Origin: Circinella minor
Lineage: Eukaryota; Mucoromycota; Mucoromycetes; Mucorales; Lichtheimiaceae
Length of the DNA stretch: 48,344 nucleotides
NCBI GenBank assembly: GCA_016758965.1
Contig: JAEPRB010000279.1
Location: forward strand, 1 to 48,344
Direction of reading: 5' to 3'
The stretch's first letter is position 1. Each line of letters starts with the position of its first letter. The position numbers were made by a program, and so were the translations under genes. The notes beneath the pieces are model-generated. The model ran no database searches. It had not been told where the DNA came from and was given only the letters and a program-made list of their open reading frames with translations. This document shows positions 17,886-28,800 of the stretch, one piece after another.

Positions 17886-18899
17886 TTAACTAATTCGTTT
17901 AGTTGGTTTTAAACAAAGACAAATAGGTCCAACCATCGCTAATAATAGAATCATACTTGCCACAATTAAGAATAATGCGTGAGATGTATATAATACTTGA
18001 CCAATACTGTTGATTTGATCCATAGATACAAATACATTATCCCAATTTGAATGACTAACTGTTAATGTTTCTAATGCATCAGATTTAAATGATAATAAGT
18101 TAATAGAATCAAAGATTGATGGTAAATCAAATTTAGAAATATTTGAATTAGTCAAACTTAAACCACTTACAAATAAAGTACCTAATACAAAAGCTAATGG
18201 ATATGGGTTAGAATAATCTTCTGAAGAATCTTGTAATTCAACTAGTTTAATATTTAACATCATAATTACGAATAAGAATAAAATCGCAATTGCTCCTACA
18301 TATACAATTAAATATGTAAGCTTCTCTTCTGATCCCTTAAAATATTCGTCTTACGAAATTTAGGAATAGTATTCATTTTGTGAATATTTAATATTATATT
18401 TTATTATTAAATGTTAACCATTTGTTTACATCTTCTTTGTCTATATAATTACTAAGTTCATAAAATATTTATTAAAAAGAGACCGGACTATATCTTCACC
18501 CGTTGATATCCAACGGGGTACCACGTGTAGTCTCTGAGGAACCTAATACAAATTATTAGTTTCCTGCTGATTGTCCATTGTTGTATCCACAATCATTGTC
18601 ACCATTTAGCCCCGGGCACTAATAGAAGCGCCCGGGGTAAAATACCCAAACGGGATTTAGGTAGATTGGGCTTTAGGATTTTCCAGCATATAGTGATATT
18701 ACATCTATGCCTTACGACATAGGTAGGCCTGGGAGAATTGACCAATAAAATTGATACCTAATAAAATTAAATAACAAGCTACATTAACAAAAGTAGAAAT
18801 TAAAAATAAAACAGAAATTACAGGATTTCGTGATGTAATTACTAAAATACCTGATAATACTGAACCAAAAGCCAATAGATCTAATAGAATTGCGTTCAT
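17886..18899 (-). CDS. nad6: NADH dehydrogenase subunit 6 (one intron)
   Basis: 197-residue membrane subunit of complex I. Exon 1 is 18899-18741 and exon 2 is 18320-17886; the join gives INFIGLTYLIVYVGAIAILF, the conserved third-helix region with the pi-bulge motif. Exon 1 ends in T and the intron ends in G. The middle carries the hydrophilic loop usual in fungi, and the last helix is followed by CLKPTKRIS. ATG start, TAA stop. Lies upstream of nad1 on the same strand. Confidence 0.96.
18321..18740 (-). mobile_element. Group I intron in nad6, ORF-less
   Basis: 420 nt, family 1 core: GACAATCAGCAGGAAACT, TTCCTCAGAGACTACACG, GAAGATATAGTCC on the minus strand. A GCCCGGGGC hairpin plus the AAATACCCAAA...GGGATTTAGGTAG block also occurs in the cox2 intron (35441-35495) and, similarly, in the cox3 intron. 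Confidence 0.9.
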
Positions 18900-19659
18900 G
18901 TAAACTAAAAAATCCCGGGGGCGGCGAGCCGCCCCTAACCCGTGAATCAGGGGCCGAGCCCGGCCCCGGGGCCTATTAAATTAGGACTTATTAATAATTC
19001 CCATAGCCCGGGCGCGAAACGCCCGGGTAAGGGGACCGGGGCGGGCAATACCCGCCCCGGGAGCATAGGAATTATTAAATTCACCCCGGGGCTTACGCCC
19101 CGGGTATCTAATTAAATACTAAATATTTAATTAATTTATATATTCTAAGACTGTTCAGAAATATACCTGGGGCCTTAAATAAATTTAATACCCCGGTGCC
19201 CCAGGCCCTTAAAGGGCGTTGCCGGCCCTAATTTCCCGGAGCAAGTGCTCCGGGTAATTGCCCATGCGCGCTCCGCGCGCAGGGTAATAGGAGGGCTTAC
19301 TTAATCTATACCACATTTAGCGTGGATAATATTGTGAAATAAAAATTACTTGGGTTCTTTTTCTGGTGGCACCACCCCCCCTTTTGGTTTGGGGGGTGCC
19401 GCCCAGAGAAAGCCGACGAGACGGCCCAAATAGTACGGGGGGCCTTTGGCCCCCCAGGCTTAAATTTTTCTGGGGGCGCCGCCCCCTACCCCTTGGGGTA
19501 GGGCAAGCCCTAAGCCCAAGGGGCCAAGACCTAGGTCTTAGATCAAACAAATATATTTGTTTGAGGTGGCATTAAACCACTACAGCCTCGGGATAGGCGA
19601 TGCCCACCCCGAGCCCGTTACCCAGGCGCTTCACGCGCCTGGGCTATGAAATTTTATAT
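18900..19659. other. Intergenic, dense GC hairpins
   Basis: No gene. It contains hairpins with CCCGGGCG and CCCCGGGGC stems (18913-19105), the second copy of the double-hairpin element (19226-19291), a family D poly-C/poly-G hairpin (19362-19405) and CCAGGCGC...GCGCCTGG (19622-19642). Confidence 0.65.
19226..19291. repeat. Double-hairpin element, copy 2
   Basis: Nearly identical to 1038-1103: hairpin CCCGGAGC...GCTCCGGG, spacer TAATTG, hairpin built on GCGCGC/GCGCGC, then AGGGTAATAGG. This two-hairpin layout matches the mobile double-hairpin elements described in Allomyces mtDNA. Confidence 0.85.
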
Positions 19660-19730
19660 AGCCGTTAAGAGGAATCGAACCTCTATACATAAATTAACAG
19701 TTTACCGTTCTACCTTTGAACTATAACAGC
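19660..19730 (-). tRNA. trnN(guu): tRNA-Asn (GUU)
   Basis: Acceptor GCTGTTA/TAACGGC, anticodon stem GTAAA/TTTAT with loop CTGTTAA (GTT), T arm AGAGG-TTCGATT-CCTCT. Confidence 0.92.
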
Positions 19731-20051
19731 GTTATATCTTATTTTTTAAATTCATCTACCCACGGGTTCATTCAGTGTTGGGGAACCCTATTGGGGATAA
19801 ATTAATTATAAATAATGTATACCTTTATGTTATTAACTAATAAATTAATTTTAAAAACAGGCCTCGAGTGCAAACTTTATATATTATATAAATATTATAT
19901 AAGTAACAATAAACTTCGACCCCGGATCTTTGGTGGCGCACCCCCCCTTTGGGGGGGTGCCCAAAGCCGGCGGCATCGTACGCCCGCCCTTTCTTTTGGT
20001 CGCCCCCCAAATGGGGGGGGTGGCTCCAAAAAAAGGAACCGGCGGCACACC
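19731..20051. other. Intergenic with two family D hairpins
   Basis: No gene. An AT-rich half is followed by poly-C/poly-G hairpins at about 19931-19972 and 19995-20037, the second abutting trnA. Confidence 0.6.
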
Positions 20052-20123
20052 GGGGTTATCCCTTAAATGGTAGAGGGCTCGTTTTGCATACGAGTAGTCC
20101 GAGTTCGAGTCTCGGTAACTCCA
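20052..20123 (+). tRNA. trnA(ugc): tRNA-Ala (UGC)
   Basis: Acceptor GGGGTTA/TAACTCC, anticodon stem CTCGT/ACGAG with loop TTTGCAT (TGC), T loop GTTCGAG. Flanked on both sides by family D hairpins. Confidence 0.93.
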
Positions 20124-20286
20124 ATTCCCCCCGCCTTTGTCGCCCCCCCAACCAAATTGGGGGGGTGGCTCCAAAAAAAGGATCCGGGCGGGGAACGAAG
20201 TATTGTTGCGCAGGGTGAAGAGCCGCTGCGCGGCTCAATGCCCAGAAATATATTTATATATTTCTGGGCATTTGGAATTAAATAAT

Positions 20287-20360
20287 CAGGTTGTAGCCTA
20301 ATCTGGTAAGGCATTTACTTTGGGTGTAAAATAGTGTAAGTTCAAATCTTACCAACCTGA
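20287..20360 (+). tRNA. trnP(ugg): tRNA-Pro (UGG)
   Basis: Acceptor CAGGTTG/CAACCTG, anticodon stem TTTAC/GTAAA with loop TTTGGGT (TGG), T arm GTAAG-TTCAAAT-CTTAC. Confidence 0.93.
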
Positions 20361-20643
20361 TATTTTCTCCCGGGCCTTTCCCAAGGTGGGGGCGGCTACG
20401 CCGCCCCCAACCTGGGGAGCGCCTCTTCTTAACGGGGTCCGGGGGCGGGCAAAGCCCGGCCCCGGGCCATCCGACGAAGAAGGCTAAGGGCGAAGCCCTA
20501 CATCAAACCAAGAATTTGGTTAGTTGGGAATAAATAGTAATTAAGGTTATTATTAAGATGAACAAGTAATTATTTAATAAGTCTTATTTAGCCCCGGGGC
20601 GACCCCTCACCCTAAGGGTAAGGGCCCAATCCGGGGAATTAAT

Positions 20644-20714
20644 TACTCACCCCAGGTTTCGATCCTGGATTTGGGTATTAGAAGTACCCTGTTCTTCCTT
20701 TGAACTAGGTAAGC
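20644..20714 (-). tRNA. trnR(ucu): tRNA-Arg (UCU)
   Basis: Acceptor GCTTACC/GGTGAGT, anticodon stem GGGTA/TACCC with loop CTTCTAA (TCT), T stem CCAGG/CCTGG. It is the only minus-strand gene within the plus-strand tRNA battery. Confidence 0.9.
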
Positions 20715-20890
20715 TATAAATAAATTATTACTTATCTTATAGCTTAGGCCAGGAGGGCCGATGAAGAGGGTATCCGGCCTGCCGCTAAAATGTTAATTTT
20801 GGTATAAAAGGCCCACCTTCTCTGGAAGGTGGGCTCCGCCGCCCTTAGCCTCGAATCAGGTTCACCCTAGATTCTGGGTAACATTTTTTG

Positions 20891-20974
20891 ACGATTGTGA
20901 TGAAATTGGCAAACATGGTTGATTTAGGTTCAGCTGGTAGTAATACCTTGCAGGTTCAAGTCCTGCCAATCGTA
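20891..20974 (+). tRNA. trnL(uag): tRNA-Leu (UAG)
   Basis: Acceptor ACGATTG/CAATCGT, anticodon stem GTTGA/TCAGC with loop TTTAGGT (TAG), long variable arm, T arm GCAGG-TTCAAGT-CCTGC. Confidence 0.92.
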
Positions 20975-21126
20975 ATATAAATATAGCCCGTCTTATTTTT
21001 AAGGCGGGATAGGGGGGCTCCGCCCCCCTTTGGGCGTCCCCCCCAAAGGGGGGGGTGCCACCAAAGAACGGGCCCGCGGGGGGCTACCTTAGTCCCAAGG
21101 GACATAGGATCATCCGGTGGGCCAAT

Positions 21127-21199
21127 GGGGCAGTAGCTTAATTGGTAGAGTCCTTACTTGTCACGTAAGTGTATATGGGTTCAAGTCCCATTTGCCTCG
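21127..21199 (+). tRNA. trnD(guc): tRNA-Asp (GUC)
   Basis: Acceptor GGGGCAG/TTGCCTC, anticodon stem CTTAC/GTAAG with loop TTGTCAC (GTC), T arm ATGGG-TTCAAGT-CCCAT. Confidence 0.93.
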
Positions 21200-21371
21200 T
21201 CTATCTATCTGACTATGTAAATAGTCACCACCTATTAGTTAAAGGGTTAAAACGAAGAGGGGTGGAAATTAATATCCTCCCCTCCGTTTAAAACCTAAAT
21301 ATATATTATAAATATCATTATAATCCCGGGGACCGGGGCGGCTCGCCGCCCCGGGTATTAAATAAAAGAAA

Positions 21372-21445
21372 GCAAGTGTAGCATAATTGGTTAATGCTCT
21401 CCCCTTCCAAGGGAACTACTGCGAGTTCGAGTCTCGCCACTTGCA
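21372..21445 (+). tRNA. trnG(ucc): tRNA-Gly (UCC)
   Basis: Acceptor GCAAGTG/CACTTGC, anticodon loop CTTCCAA (TCC) on stem CTCCC/GGGAA, T arm GCGAG-TTCGAGT-CTCGC. Confidence 0.92.
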
Positions 21446-21696
21446 AATTATATTTTAATAATAACATTAAACCCGCGGGCCGATCGGTCGGCCCTGAGTC
21501 TACCGGGGCGGCGAGCCGCCCCGTAAAATCCTTTAAATCAGGACATTTAGATCATGATAGCGTTAATAAAGCCCCCAATCTAGCGGGGAAGGCGTTGCCC
21601 GCCCAATTTATAAGTAATAATATATGCGTTTCTAGAATAATATTATTCCGGGGTGGCGAGCCGCTTCTGGGCTTATTCATGAAACGCTTTCGTAAG

Positions 21697-21771
21697 AGCG
21701 TTTCTAGCTTAATTGGTAGAGTACAGGATTTCGGCTCTTGTTGGTAGAGGTTCAACTCCTCTGAAACGCTA
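21697..21771 (+). tRNA. trnR(ucg): tRNA-Arg (UCG)
   Basis: Acceptor AGCGTTT/AAACGCT, anticodon stem CAGGA/TCTTG with loop TTTCGGC (TCG), T arm AGAGG-TTCAACT-CCTCT. The leader directly before it, GAAACGCT, repeats the tRNA 3' acceptor half and can pair with the 5' acceptor half, so the precursor has an alternative hairpin. Confidence 0.92.
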
Positions 21772-21820
21772 TACATCCCCGACCGGTTATTCGAATAACC
21801 GGTCGGGGCCTAAATTAGAT

Positions 21821-21894
21821 GGTGGGAATAGTTCAATCGGCAGAACATTAGTTTGTGGTACTAACGGTTCCCGGTTCGATTCCGGGTTTTCACC
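21821..21894 (+). tRNA. trnH(gug): tRNA-His (GUG)
   Basis: Encoded G at position -1 opposite C73, acceptor GTGGGAA/TTTTCAC, anticodon stem TTAGT/ACTAA with loop TTGTGGT (GTG), T loop GTTCGAT. The extra 5' G is a His tRNA identity feature. Confidence 0.92.
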
Positions 21895-22154
21895 CTTATG
21901 TGGGGCCGCGATCTTAATAACAACCCAGAGGGTTGTTATTAAGGAAAATCTTAATTTTGGCGGCCCCTCTCCAGGCCCATGCGCGCTCCGCGCGCAGGGC
22001 TTTAAATAACTTTAATAGTCCCGCGGGCGGCGGAGCCACCCGTGGGCCCCGACGCCCCAACTAAGCCCTCCTAGGCGATTATTCGCCCAGGAGGGCCTTA
22101 CATAATATTATAAGTAACAATAATTCGGTGATGATGTAATCGTCACCGCAAATT

Positions 22155-22227
22155 AGGGGATTAGCTCAGGGGTTAGAGTGTTAATTTTACACATTAAATG
22201 TCAGTAGTTCGAATCTACTATTCCCTA
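22155..22227 (+). tRNA. trnV(uac): tRNA-Val (UAC)
   Basis: Acceptor AGGGGAT/ATTCCCT, anticodon stem TTAAT/ATTAA with loop TTTACAC (TAC), T arm AGTAG-TTCGAAT-CTACT. Confidence 0.93.
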
Positions 22228-22581
22228 TAATAAATATTTATGCCCGAGAAACCCTCGTGCATCCTCCCAGAATAATTATTCTCCGGCCAAGCCCGGGCGG
22301 CTACGCCGCCCGGGCCTCACCCTCTCCCCGGCGGCGCATAGCGCCGCCGGGAAGAGGGCTTTTGGCGTCCCCCCCAAAGGGGGGGGGTGCCACTAATGAT
22401 CCGGGGAAAATCTTAATTTTGGGGCCCGCCAGACCCAGAGCGGAGGGCGCTAATTTCCGGGGGACAGAGGCCCCCGGTAATTCAGCCGGGGTGCTCCGCA
22501 CCCAACAGAATAGAAGCGCCCAATACAATAAACCCCAACCCGGGTTAGGGATAGCCCAGACCCGGGGGATATTTTGGCAAA

Positions 22582-22665
22582 GGATAGATGACCGAATCGG
22601 TAAGGAAGTAGTTTGCTAAACTATGGATATAATAATCCTTGTGGGTTCGAGTCCCACTCTATTCA
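22582..22665 (+). tRNA. trnS(gcu): tRNA-Ser (GCU)
   Basis: Acceptor GGATAGA/TCTATTC, anticodon stem GTAGT/ACTAT with loop TTGCTAA (GCT), long class II variable arm (GGAT...ATCC), T arm GTGGG-TTCGAGT-CCCAC. Confidence 0.92.
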
Positions 22666-23811
22666 TTTAGGAGTGGGATAACCAATTTTATTATAAATTA
22701 CTACCCCCACCAATTAAACCCCATAATCTATATAAAAGATATTTTCATTTGTTTCACCCCTTTTTTATTTTATTTTATTTTTCAAAACCCCCTCCTTACA
22801 ACACCGGCACATATACAAAATTATAACTTAAGCACCACTCACAATAATCCCATAGGCATAAATCAACCATGAGCCCTTTCACAATATAATATCCAATAGC
22901 CCGGGCGCGAAGGGCCCCTATTAGGCCGCGCTTCGCGCGGCCCGGGGGCATAGGATATTCTTTGGGATCGTGGTTGATGATATTTATCCCCGGGGCGGGC
23001 TTCATCACACCTTAGAGTGATGATGCCACCGCCCCGGGCCGTAGATTCTCTGGTAATAATCTATCAAGATGGCCCGAGGTACAAATACCTCTCGGGATTC
23101 GGGATAAGTATAATTATTAAAAGTAAAGGTTAAATGCTAATAAATTAGCGTCGGCCCACAAAGCCAATGTAGCGGGCCCAAAATTAATATTTTCCCCGGG
23201 TCGGGGACTCCCCGGTACTCCCAGGTCTGGGGTTCACCCGTCCCTAATAGGGGACCTTTAATAATAACCCTCTGGGTCAGGGCGGCGTAGCCGCCCGGGG
23301 CCAGAGGGTTAAAACCGGCCCGCATCGCCTTGGACTGGGCATCAGACCAGGGCAGGGGCAGCTTGCTGCCCCGAAATTTAACTTATTTCCCACTTATCCC
23401 CGCGCTCGCGCGGACCCTGTCAGCGGGGGCCTTCTGGGCCCCCGCCAACTTTCGAATCATAGATTCGAGATAATTGAATATTCCAGGTCTGGGTCATCCC
23501 TGACCTGGTTGAGGCGTCAGCCCTGGGACAATTAAACAATGGGCCCGCGGCGGTGGCATCACCCCCCCTTCGGGGTGGGGGGTGCCGCCCGCCGCGGGTT
23601 TAAATTAAGTAGGGTATTAAAAAGAGATATATTACTATTTCAATAATTAATTATTGACTTTTCTTGGGCCCTCAGTGGGCCTATTTATCAATAGCCCCCG
23701 GGTCAGGTTCACTCCTTGGGGGCGGCTATGCCGCCCCCCACCCCGAAGGGGGGACCTGGGGGTCAGGGGCGTCAGCCCCGGGAAATGTATTATAGGAATC
23801 ACATATACAGT
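22666..23811. other. Intergenic between trnS and cox3
   Basis: No gene seen in 1.1 kb. After trnS there are C-rich blocks like the 3' motif (CTACCCCCACCAATTAAACC at 22701-22720; CCCCCTCCTTAC near 22790). Then GC hairpins: GGCCGCGC/GCGCGGCC near 22925, a family A hairpin (22989-23038) and several CCCGGG-type stems up to the cox3 leader. The open frame running into cox3 from 23716 is a hairpin artefact. Confidence 0.6.
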
Positions 23812-25243
23812 ATGACAACGAAATTTATGAACAGATCAGTTCAAGCGCATCCATTTCATTTAGTTGAAGCTTCGCCTTGGCCAATTGCTGTATCATTTTC
23901 TTTATTAGTAGTTACTCTATCAGGAGTAATGACATTCCAAGGATACTCTAATGGTTTATTCTTATTAACTCTTGGATTTATCTCTCTAGTTTCTACTATG
24001 ACACTATGGTTTAAAGATATTTCTAGAGAGGGTACTTTCCAAGGACATCATACTTTTGCAGTACAAAAAGGATTAAGTTTAGGTTTTGTTCTATTTGTTA
24101 TTTCTGAAGTATTCTTCTTCATTAGTATTTTCTGGGCATTCTTCCATTCATCATTAGCTCCTACTGTTGAATTAGGAGCTCACTGGCCACCAGCTGGTAT
24201 TGAGGCACTAAACCCTTAACGAACCAGGGGCCCACTTTAGTGATAAAGTGGTAAACATAAAGCTATATGCTAGGAACCCCTAAAGATTTGAGTACCTAAA
24301 TCCCTTTTGGGTATTTTACCCCGGGCGCAAAGCGCCCGGGGTAAAATGGTGACAATCTCAAATATGCAACAATGGGCAATTAGCAGGAAACCAAAACAGT
24401 TATATTGAGTTCATGGTTGGTAAAATCTAAGATTCTACCACATATAATATTTCAAACAAACTCTGGGATCCTCAGAGACTACACGCTTTACACCTAATTT
24501 ATTAACCCCCCGGGCGGCTCCGCCGCCCGCTTTTCTTTTGGGCGCCCCCCCAATCTAAAGGGGGGGGTGCTACCCAAAAAAGAGGGGGTACGGGCCGCCT
24601 GCGGCGGCCCAAGGTGAAGACATAGTCCAATATTCAAATATTTGTAGTTGTTTTATAATAATTTTGATCCTGGGCCGCTGCGCGGCCCCGGGCTGTAAAT
24701 TTAATCTAAATAATACTATTCAAACTCATAAAAATGGGTATAGAATCTATATTAAAGTAAATTCTATAAACTCGGGCCCGAGGCCCCTATTATAAATTAT
24801 AAACAAATATCATCGAGAGATCGATGGGGATATTGTGGGAGGTACCATTACTAAATACAGTAATTTTACTTTCTTCAGGTGCTACTGTAACTTATGCTCA
24901 TCATAGCCTAATCCAAGGTAACCGAGCAGGAGTTATTTATGGATTAATCGCAACTGTTGCTTTAGCTGCAGTTTTCACAGGTTTCCAAGCATTTGAGTAC
25001 TATAATGCTCCATTCACATTCAGTGATGGTGTTTATGGATCTACTTTCTATATGGCTACTGGATTCCACGGAATTCACGTTATTGTAGGTACAATCTTCT
25101 TAACTGTAGGATTATTCCGAGTTCTGTCATATCATTTAACAGATCACCACCACTTAGGATTTGAACAAGCAATTTTATATTGGCATTTTGTAGATGTAGT
25201 TTGGCTATTCTTATTCATTAGTGTATACTGGTGGGGAGGATAA
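23812..25243 (+). CDS. cox3: Cytochrome c oxidase subunit 3 (one intron)
   Basis: 270-residue seven-helix subunit of complex IV. Exon 1 is 23812-24216 and exon 2 is 24836-25243; the join gives [16 protein letters not shown]. Key stretches: [15 protein letters not shown] near the N-terminus, [30 protein letters not shown] and [20 protein letters not shown] at the C-terminus. I chose the ATG at 23812; an upstream in-frame ATG at 23716 would add residues read from a GC hairpin, and the next one, at 23827, is a possible alternative. TAA stop. Confidence 0.96.
24217..24835 (+). mobile_element. Group I intron in cox3, ORF-less with GC insertions
   Basis: 619 nt, family 1 core: GGGCAATTAGCAGGAAACC, ATCCTCAGAGACTACACG and GAAGACATAGTCC in order. 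Two GC hairpins (CCCGGGCG...CGCCCGGGG near 24320; a family D hairpin at 24533-24578) sit in peripheral loops. The 3' end is G before exon 2. No ORF is left. Confidence 0.9.
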
Positions 25244-25810
25244 CTTCAAATCAGTAATATTTAGATTAACATTATATTAATAACCACCCCCCTTCTCTAT
25301 TAAAAGGTTATATATAAGTAACTAATAAGTCTCATCCCCTGGGCGGATCGCCCCGAGAATGAGCCTGACCTCTATAAGTAAGAATTAAAAATTTGTATTA
25401 AGATATTATTCTCCGGAGACCCGGTGGGTAATAATACAAATTCCCGGCACTAACGCCCCAGTACCCCTATGGGTGAGCCTAATAGGGGGGCTTGATAATT
25501 AGGCTTTGTCATTTAGGAAAAATATACTATATTTTGGACCCGGGGCGCAGCCCCGGTGGCAAAAGAATTTTATGAATTCTTGGCCATGTATAAATAAAGC
25601 CAAGCGGCTGCGGCCACTCGGCTTTATTTAGTTTTGCATTTTACATGTTTTTGTTTATCAAAAAAATCCACCGGATTTATTACAATCCCCCAGGTCTGGT
25701 TAACCCCAGCCTAAAGGGCCGGGGCGCACGCCCTGGGTAATTTTATTGTAATGGAATTTTCGATAAATTGAGGTAACTCCTCTTATTAGCCTAAATTAAT
25801 TTTATTTTTA
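25244..25810. other. Intergenic between cox3 and cob
   Basis: Holds the cox3 C-rich 3' motif (25281-25311: TAACCACCCCCCTTCTCTAT then TAAAAGGTTA, which can also fold as a hairpin) and several GC hairpins. No gene seen. Confidence 0.6.
25281..25311 (+). promoter_or_regulatory. C-rich 3' motif after cox3
   Basis: ACCACCCCCCTTCTCTATTA followed by AAAGG, about 40 bases after the cox3 stop. Member of the recurrent motif family. Confidence 0.6.
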
Positions 25811-28800
25811 ATGAAATTACTAAAGAGTCATTCCCTTTTAAGTCTTGCTAATAGTTACATGATTGATTCACCTCAACCTTCTAATCTTAATTATGCTTGG
25901 AATTTTGGATCTTTACTAGCTTTATGTTTAGTTATCCAAATTGTAACTGGAGTAACATTAGCCATGCACTACACTCCAAATATTGATCTAGCTTTTATTA
26001 GTGTAGAACATATTATGAGAGATGTTAACTATGGATGGATGATTAGATATCTTCATGCTAATACTGCATCATTCTTCTTCTTATTTGTATATTTACATAT
26101 CGGTAGAGGATTATACTATGGTTCATACAAAGCTCCTCGAGTTTTACCATGGAGTATTGGTGTTATCATCTTAATTTTAATGATGGCTACAGGATTCCTG
26201 GGTATTTTAGAAATTTGCCCAAAATGGTTAGATGATGAAATGGAAGCTCTCTTAATGACTAGTAATTTTATTGTTTCTCCTAAACTTAAATCTCTATTAG
26301 ATGAACATAAGATTAAACCATGTTTTGTATTTGAAGAACTTAATAAAGAAGAGGTTAAAGAAAATCTTAGAACTGAAACTAGAAAGAAAGCAGGTATTTA
26401 TGGTGTTTTTAACTTAACTACCGGTAATTTCTATGTTGGAAGTGCTGTAATAAATAGATTTTACAGTAGATTTTATAAACACCTTATTATAGGTCGAGGT
26501 AATAAGAATATTGCCTTGGATCTTCAAAAATATGGGATTGAATCCTTTGCATTTGTTATCCTAGAATATTTCCCGGAAGAAGTAACAAAACGAAACAATC
26601 CTGATCTTATGGCTTTAGAGACTTATTGGATTCAAACATATAAACCAACTTATAACATTCTACTCGAAGCTGGTAACTCTTTTGGGTATACCCACTCCGA
26701 GGAAGTTAAACAGAAAATGATAGATACTTATTCAGATGAGAGAAAAGAACGAGTTTCTTTAATCAATAAGGGTAAGACTTTATCAGATTCTGTGAAAACC
26801 TTAATGCAAGAAAAGGCTTTAAGTCGATCAGATGAAGTTAAGAACAAATATAAATTAGCTTTTTCAAAACCGGTAACGTTATACAACGAAGACGGTTCAG
26901 TTTATATGAAATTTGGAGGTGTTAAACTAGCGGCCAAACACTTCGGGTGTGACCACAAGACCATTAACAAATTCATTAAGTCTGGAGGACTTTTCAAGAA
27001 ACAATGGTATGTTAAATTAGATTAAATACCATATAGTCATAAGAGAGTATCATAACTCACTTCTAATCATAGTCCTATACGGAGAATAGTGTAATCTGTA
27101 CAGAGAAGCTATTCAGTAGTATAGAATGCCCTGACAGGGGCATTGAAGGAGATAACGGCTTCTTTGGCTATATTGATGAAAACGGTCAAAGATTAGACAT
27201 CTTTTTCAAGACCGTCGGTGGTGTATACCATCGCTACAGACTGGGTCATCAGTGGGTGCCTGAAATGGTGCTTAATGTACAGTCGGATTTCCGAGAATAT
27301 ACCCCTATTCTCCACAAGGCCCTAAATGATATTTACTAGAAAGAGAACTAACGAGCTTGAGGATTAGTAAATTGATAAGGTACATGAAATATAAACCAGA
27401 TGTCAATAATGGCCCGGAATGGGCGTCCCCCCCAACCAAATGGGGGGTGCCGCCGCCCCGGCCTGAGGTGTTTATATTTTGGAAATTGTATGTTTTACCT
27501 TGGGGACAAATGAGTCTATGGGGAGCAACTGTAATTACTAATTTACTTTCTGCTATCCCTTGGATCGGTAAAGATTTAGTAGAATTCGAGCCTTTAGAAA
27601 ATGGGTCTATTTATTCAAATATCGTAGAATTAAGTCTTTTACCTGTTATCGGTACTGTTAATAGTAAAGCCATGAATAAGATTAAACTTCGAACAGAAAA
27701 AGAAAAATTAGAGGCACTAAAAATTTCTAAGAGTTTTCTAGCTATGCTTGTTGGTTTAATCGATGGTGACGGATATATCGCCATTACTAAAACACCAAAA
27801 GATTATATTAAAATTGATCTTGTTATCTCTTTAGATTTAAGAGATCTAGATTTACTTAACTATATTCACTCGGTGCTTAAAGTAGGTCGAATTAATAAAT
27901 ATCCTAAATCGAATCTTGTTAAGTTAACTATTCCTAGAACAGATTTACAAACAATTTTATTTCCTCTGTTTATTTATTACAATTTATACTTTTTAACAGA
28001 AACACGAAGAGCTCAATACGATAAAGTATTGTTTATTCTTCAATCTAATCTTAAAAAGTATTCGGAACTACCTAAAGAATTCCCAGTTTATAATAATTTA
28101 CCTGTAACTGCAAGTGGTTATAGTGAATTAGATTTCTTTAAAAACTGGACTGTTGGTTTTACAATGGCAGAAGGATCATTCTTTATGAAAAATAATAAGG
28201 ATATTTGTTTTTCGTTAAAACAACGAACACATGAATTATTATTCGAAGCATTCAGAATTATTTTTGATACAAAAGTAAAAATCAATAACTTTGATGGCTA
28301 TTCTCAATTTATGGTTAGTTCTATTAAAGATCTTCAAACAGTAGTTAATTTCTTTTCTTTCTCAGATTTACATCCTCTTGTTGGTTATAAATTAACACAA
28401 TATGAAGTATGGTTAAATCAGATTCAAGAACATCCGCGATATAAAAATATTAACTTACCTTAACGATAACATTGGGTAAAGACTTACGACTTAATAGATA
28501 AAATAAAATTAAACATTCATTTTCTAAAACCTGGGATATACATCCTGGGTATTAATCCCCGAAGCTTTTATGGCTTGGGGATTAATAATATTATGAGTTC
28601 CATTAAGCTTTAAAAAGCTTAATTGCAAATTGGGTGAATTGCAAGAAACTCTCTATTTATAGAGACAATTTGCAGCGAAGCATACATCAGTGTTTTAATA
28701 GATGTATGAACGTTCAACGACTAATCAGTGAGCTACACTAGCAATAATCTGGACACGAGTGCCCAACGACATAGCCAACTTATTAATGGACAATACATTT

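Larger units (their letters stand above)
26204..27488 (+). mobile_element. Group I intron 1 of cob with a GIY-YIG ORF
   Basis: 1285 nt inserted after the G of TGFLG. The ORF runs on from exon 1. The 3' part contains a second open frame (27073-27339) and a family D GC hairpin (27423-27456). The core is not of either of the two families seen in the other introns, so the subgroup is left open. Confidence 0.8.

Noticed and set aside
19317..20314. Overlapping ORFs on both strands rich in Gly, Pro, Arg
   Set aside because: Translation of poly-C/poly-G hairpins and of tRNA genes; no consistent frame.
23716..23811. N-terminal extension of cox3 (MGAAMPPP...)
   Set aside because: Encoded by a GC hairpin; cox3 homology begins at [17 protein letters not shown].
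27357..27488. Start of an ORF upstream of cob exon 2
   Set aside because: TTG-initiated read-through of intron 1 into exon 2; exon 2 and the LAGLIDADG ORF are in this frame only because of the exon.
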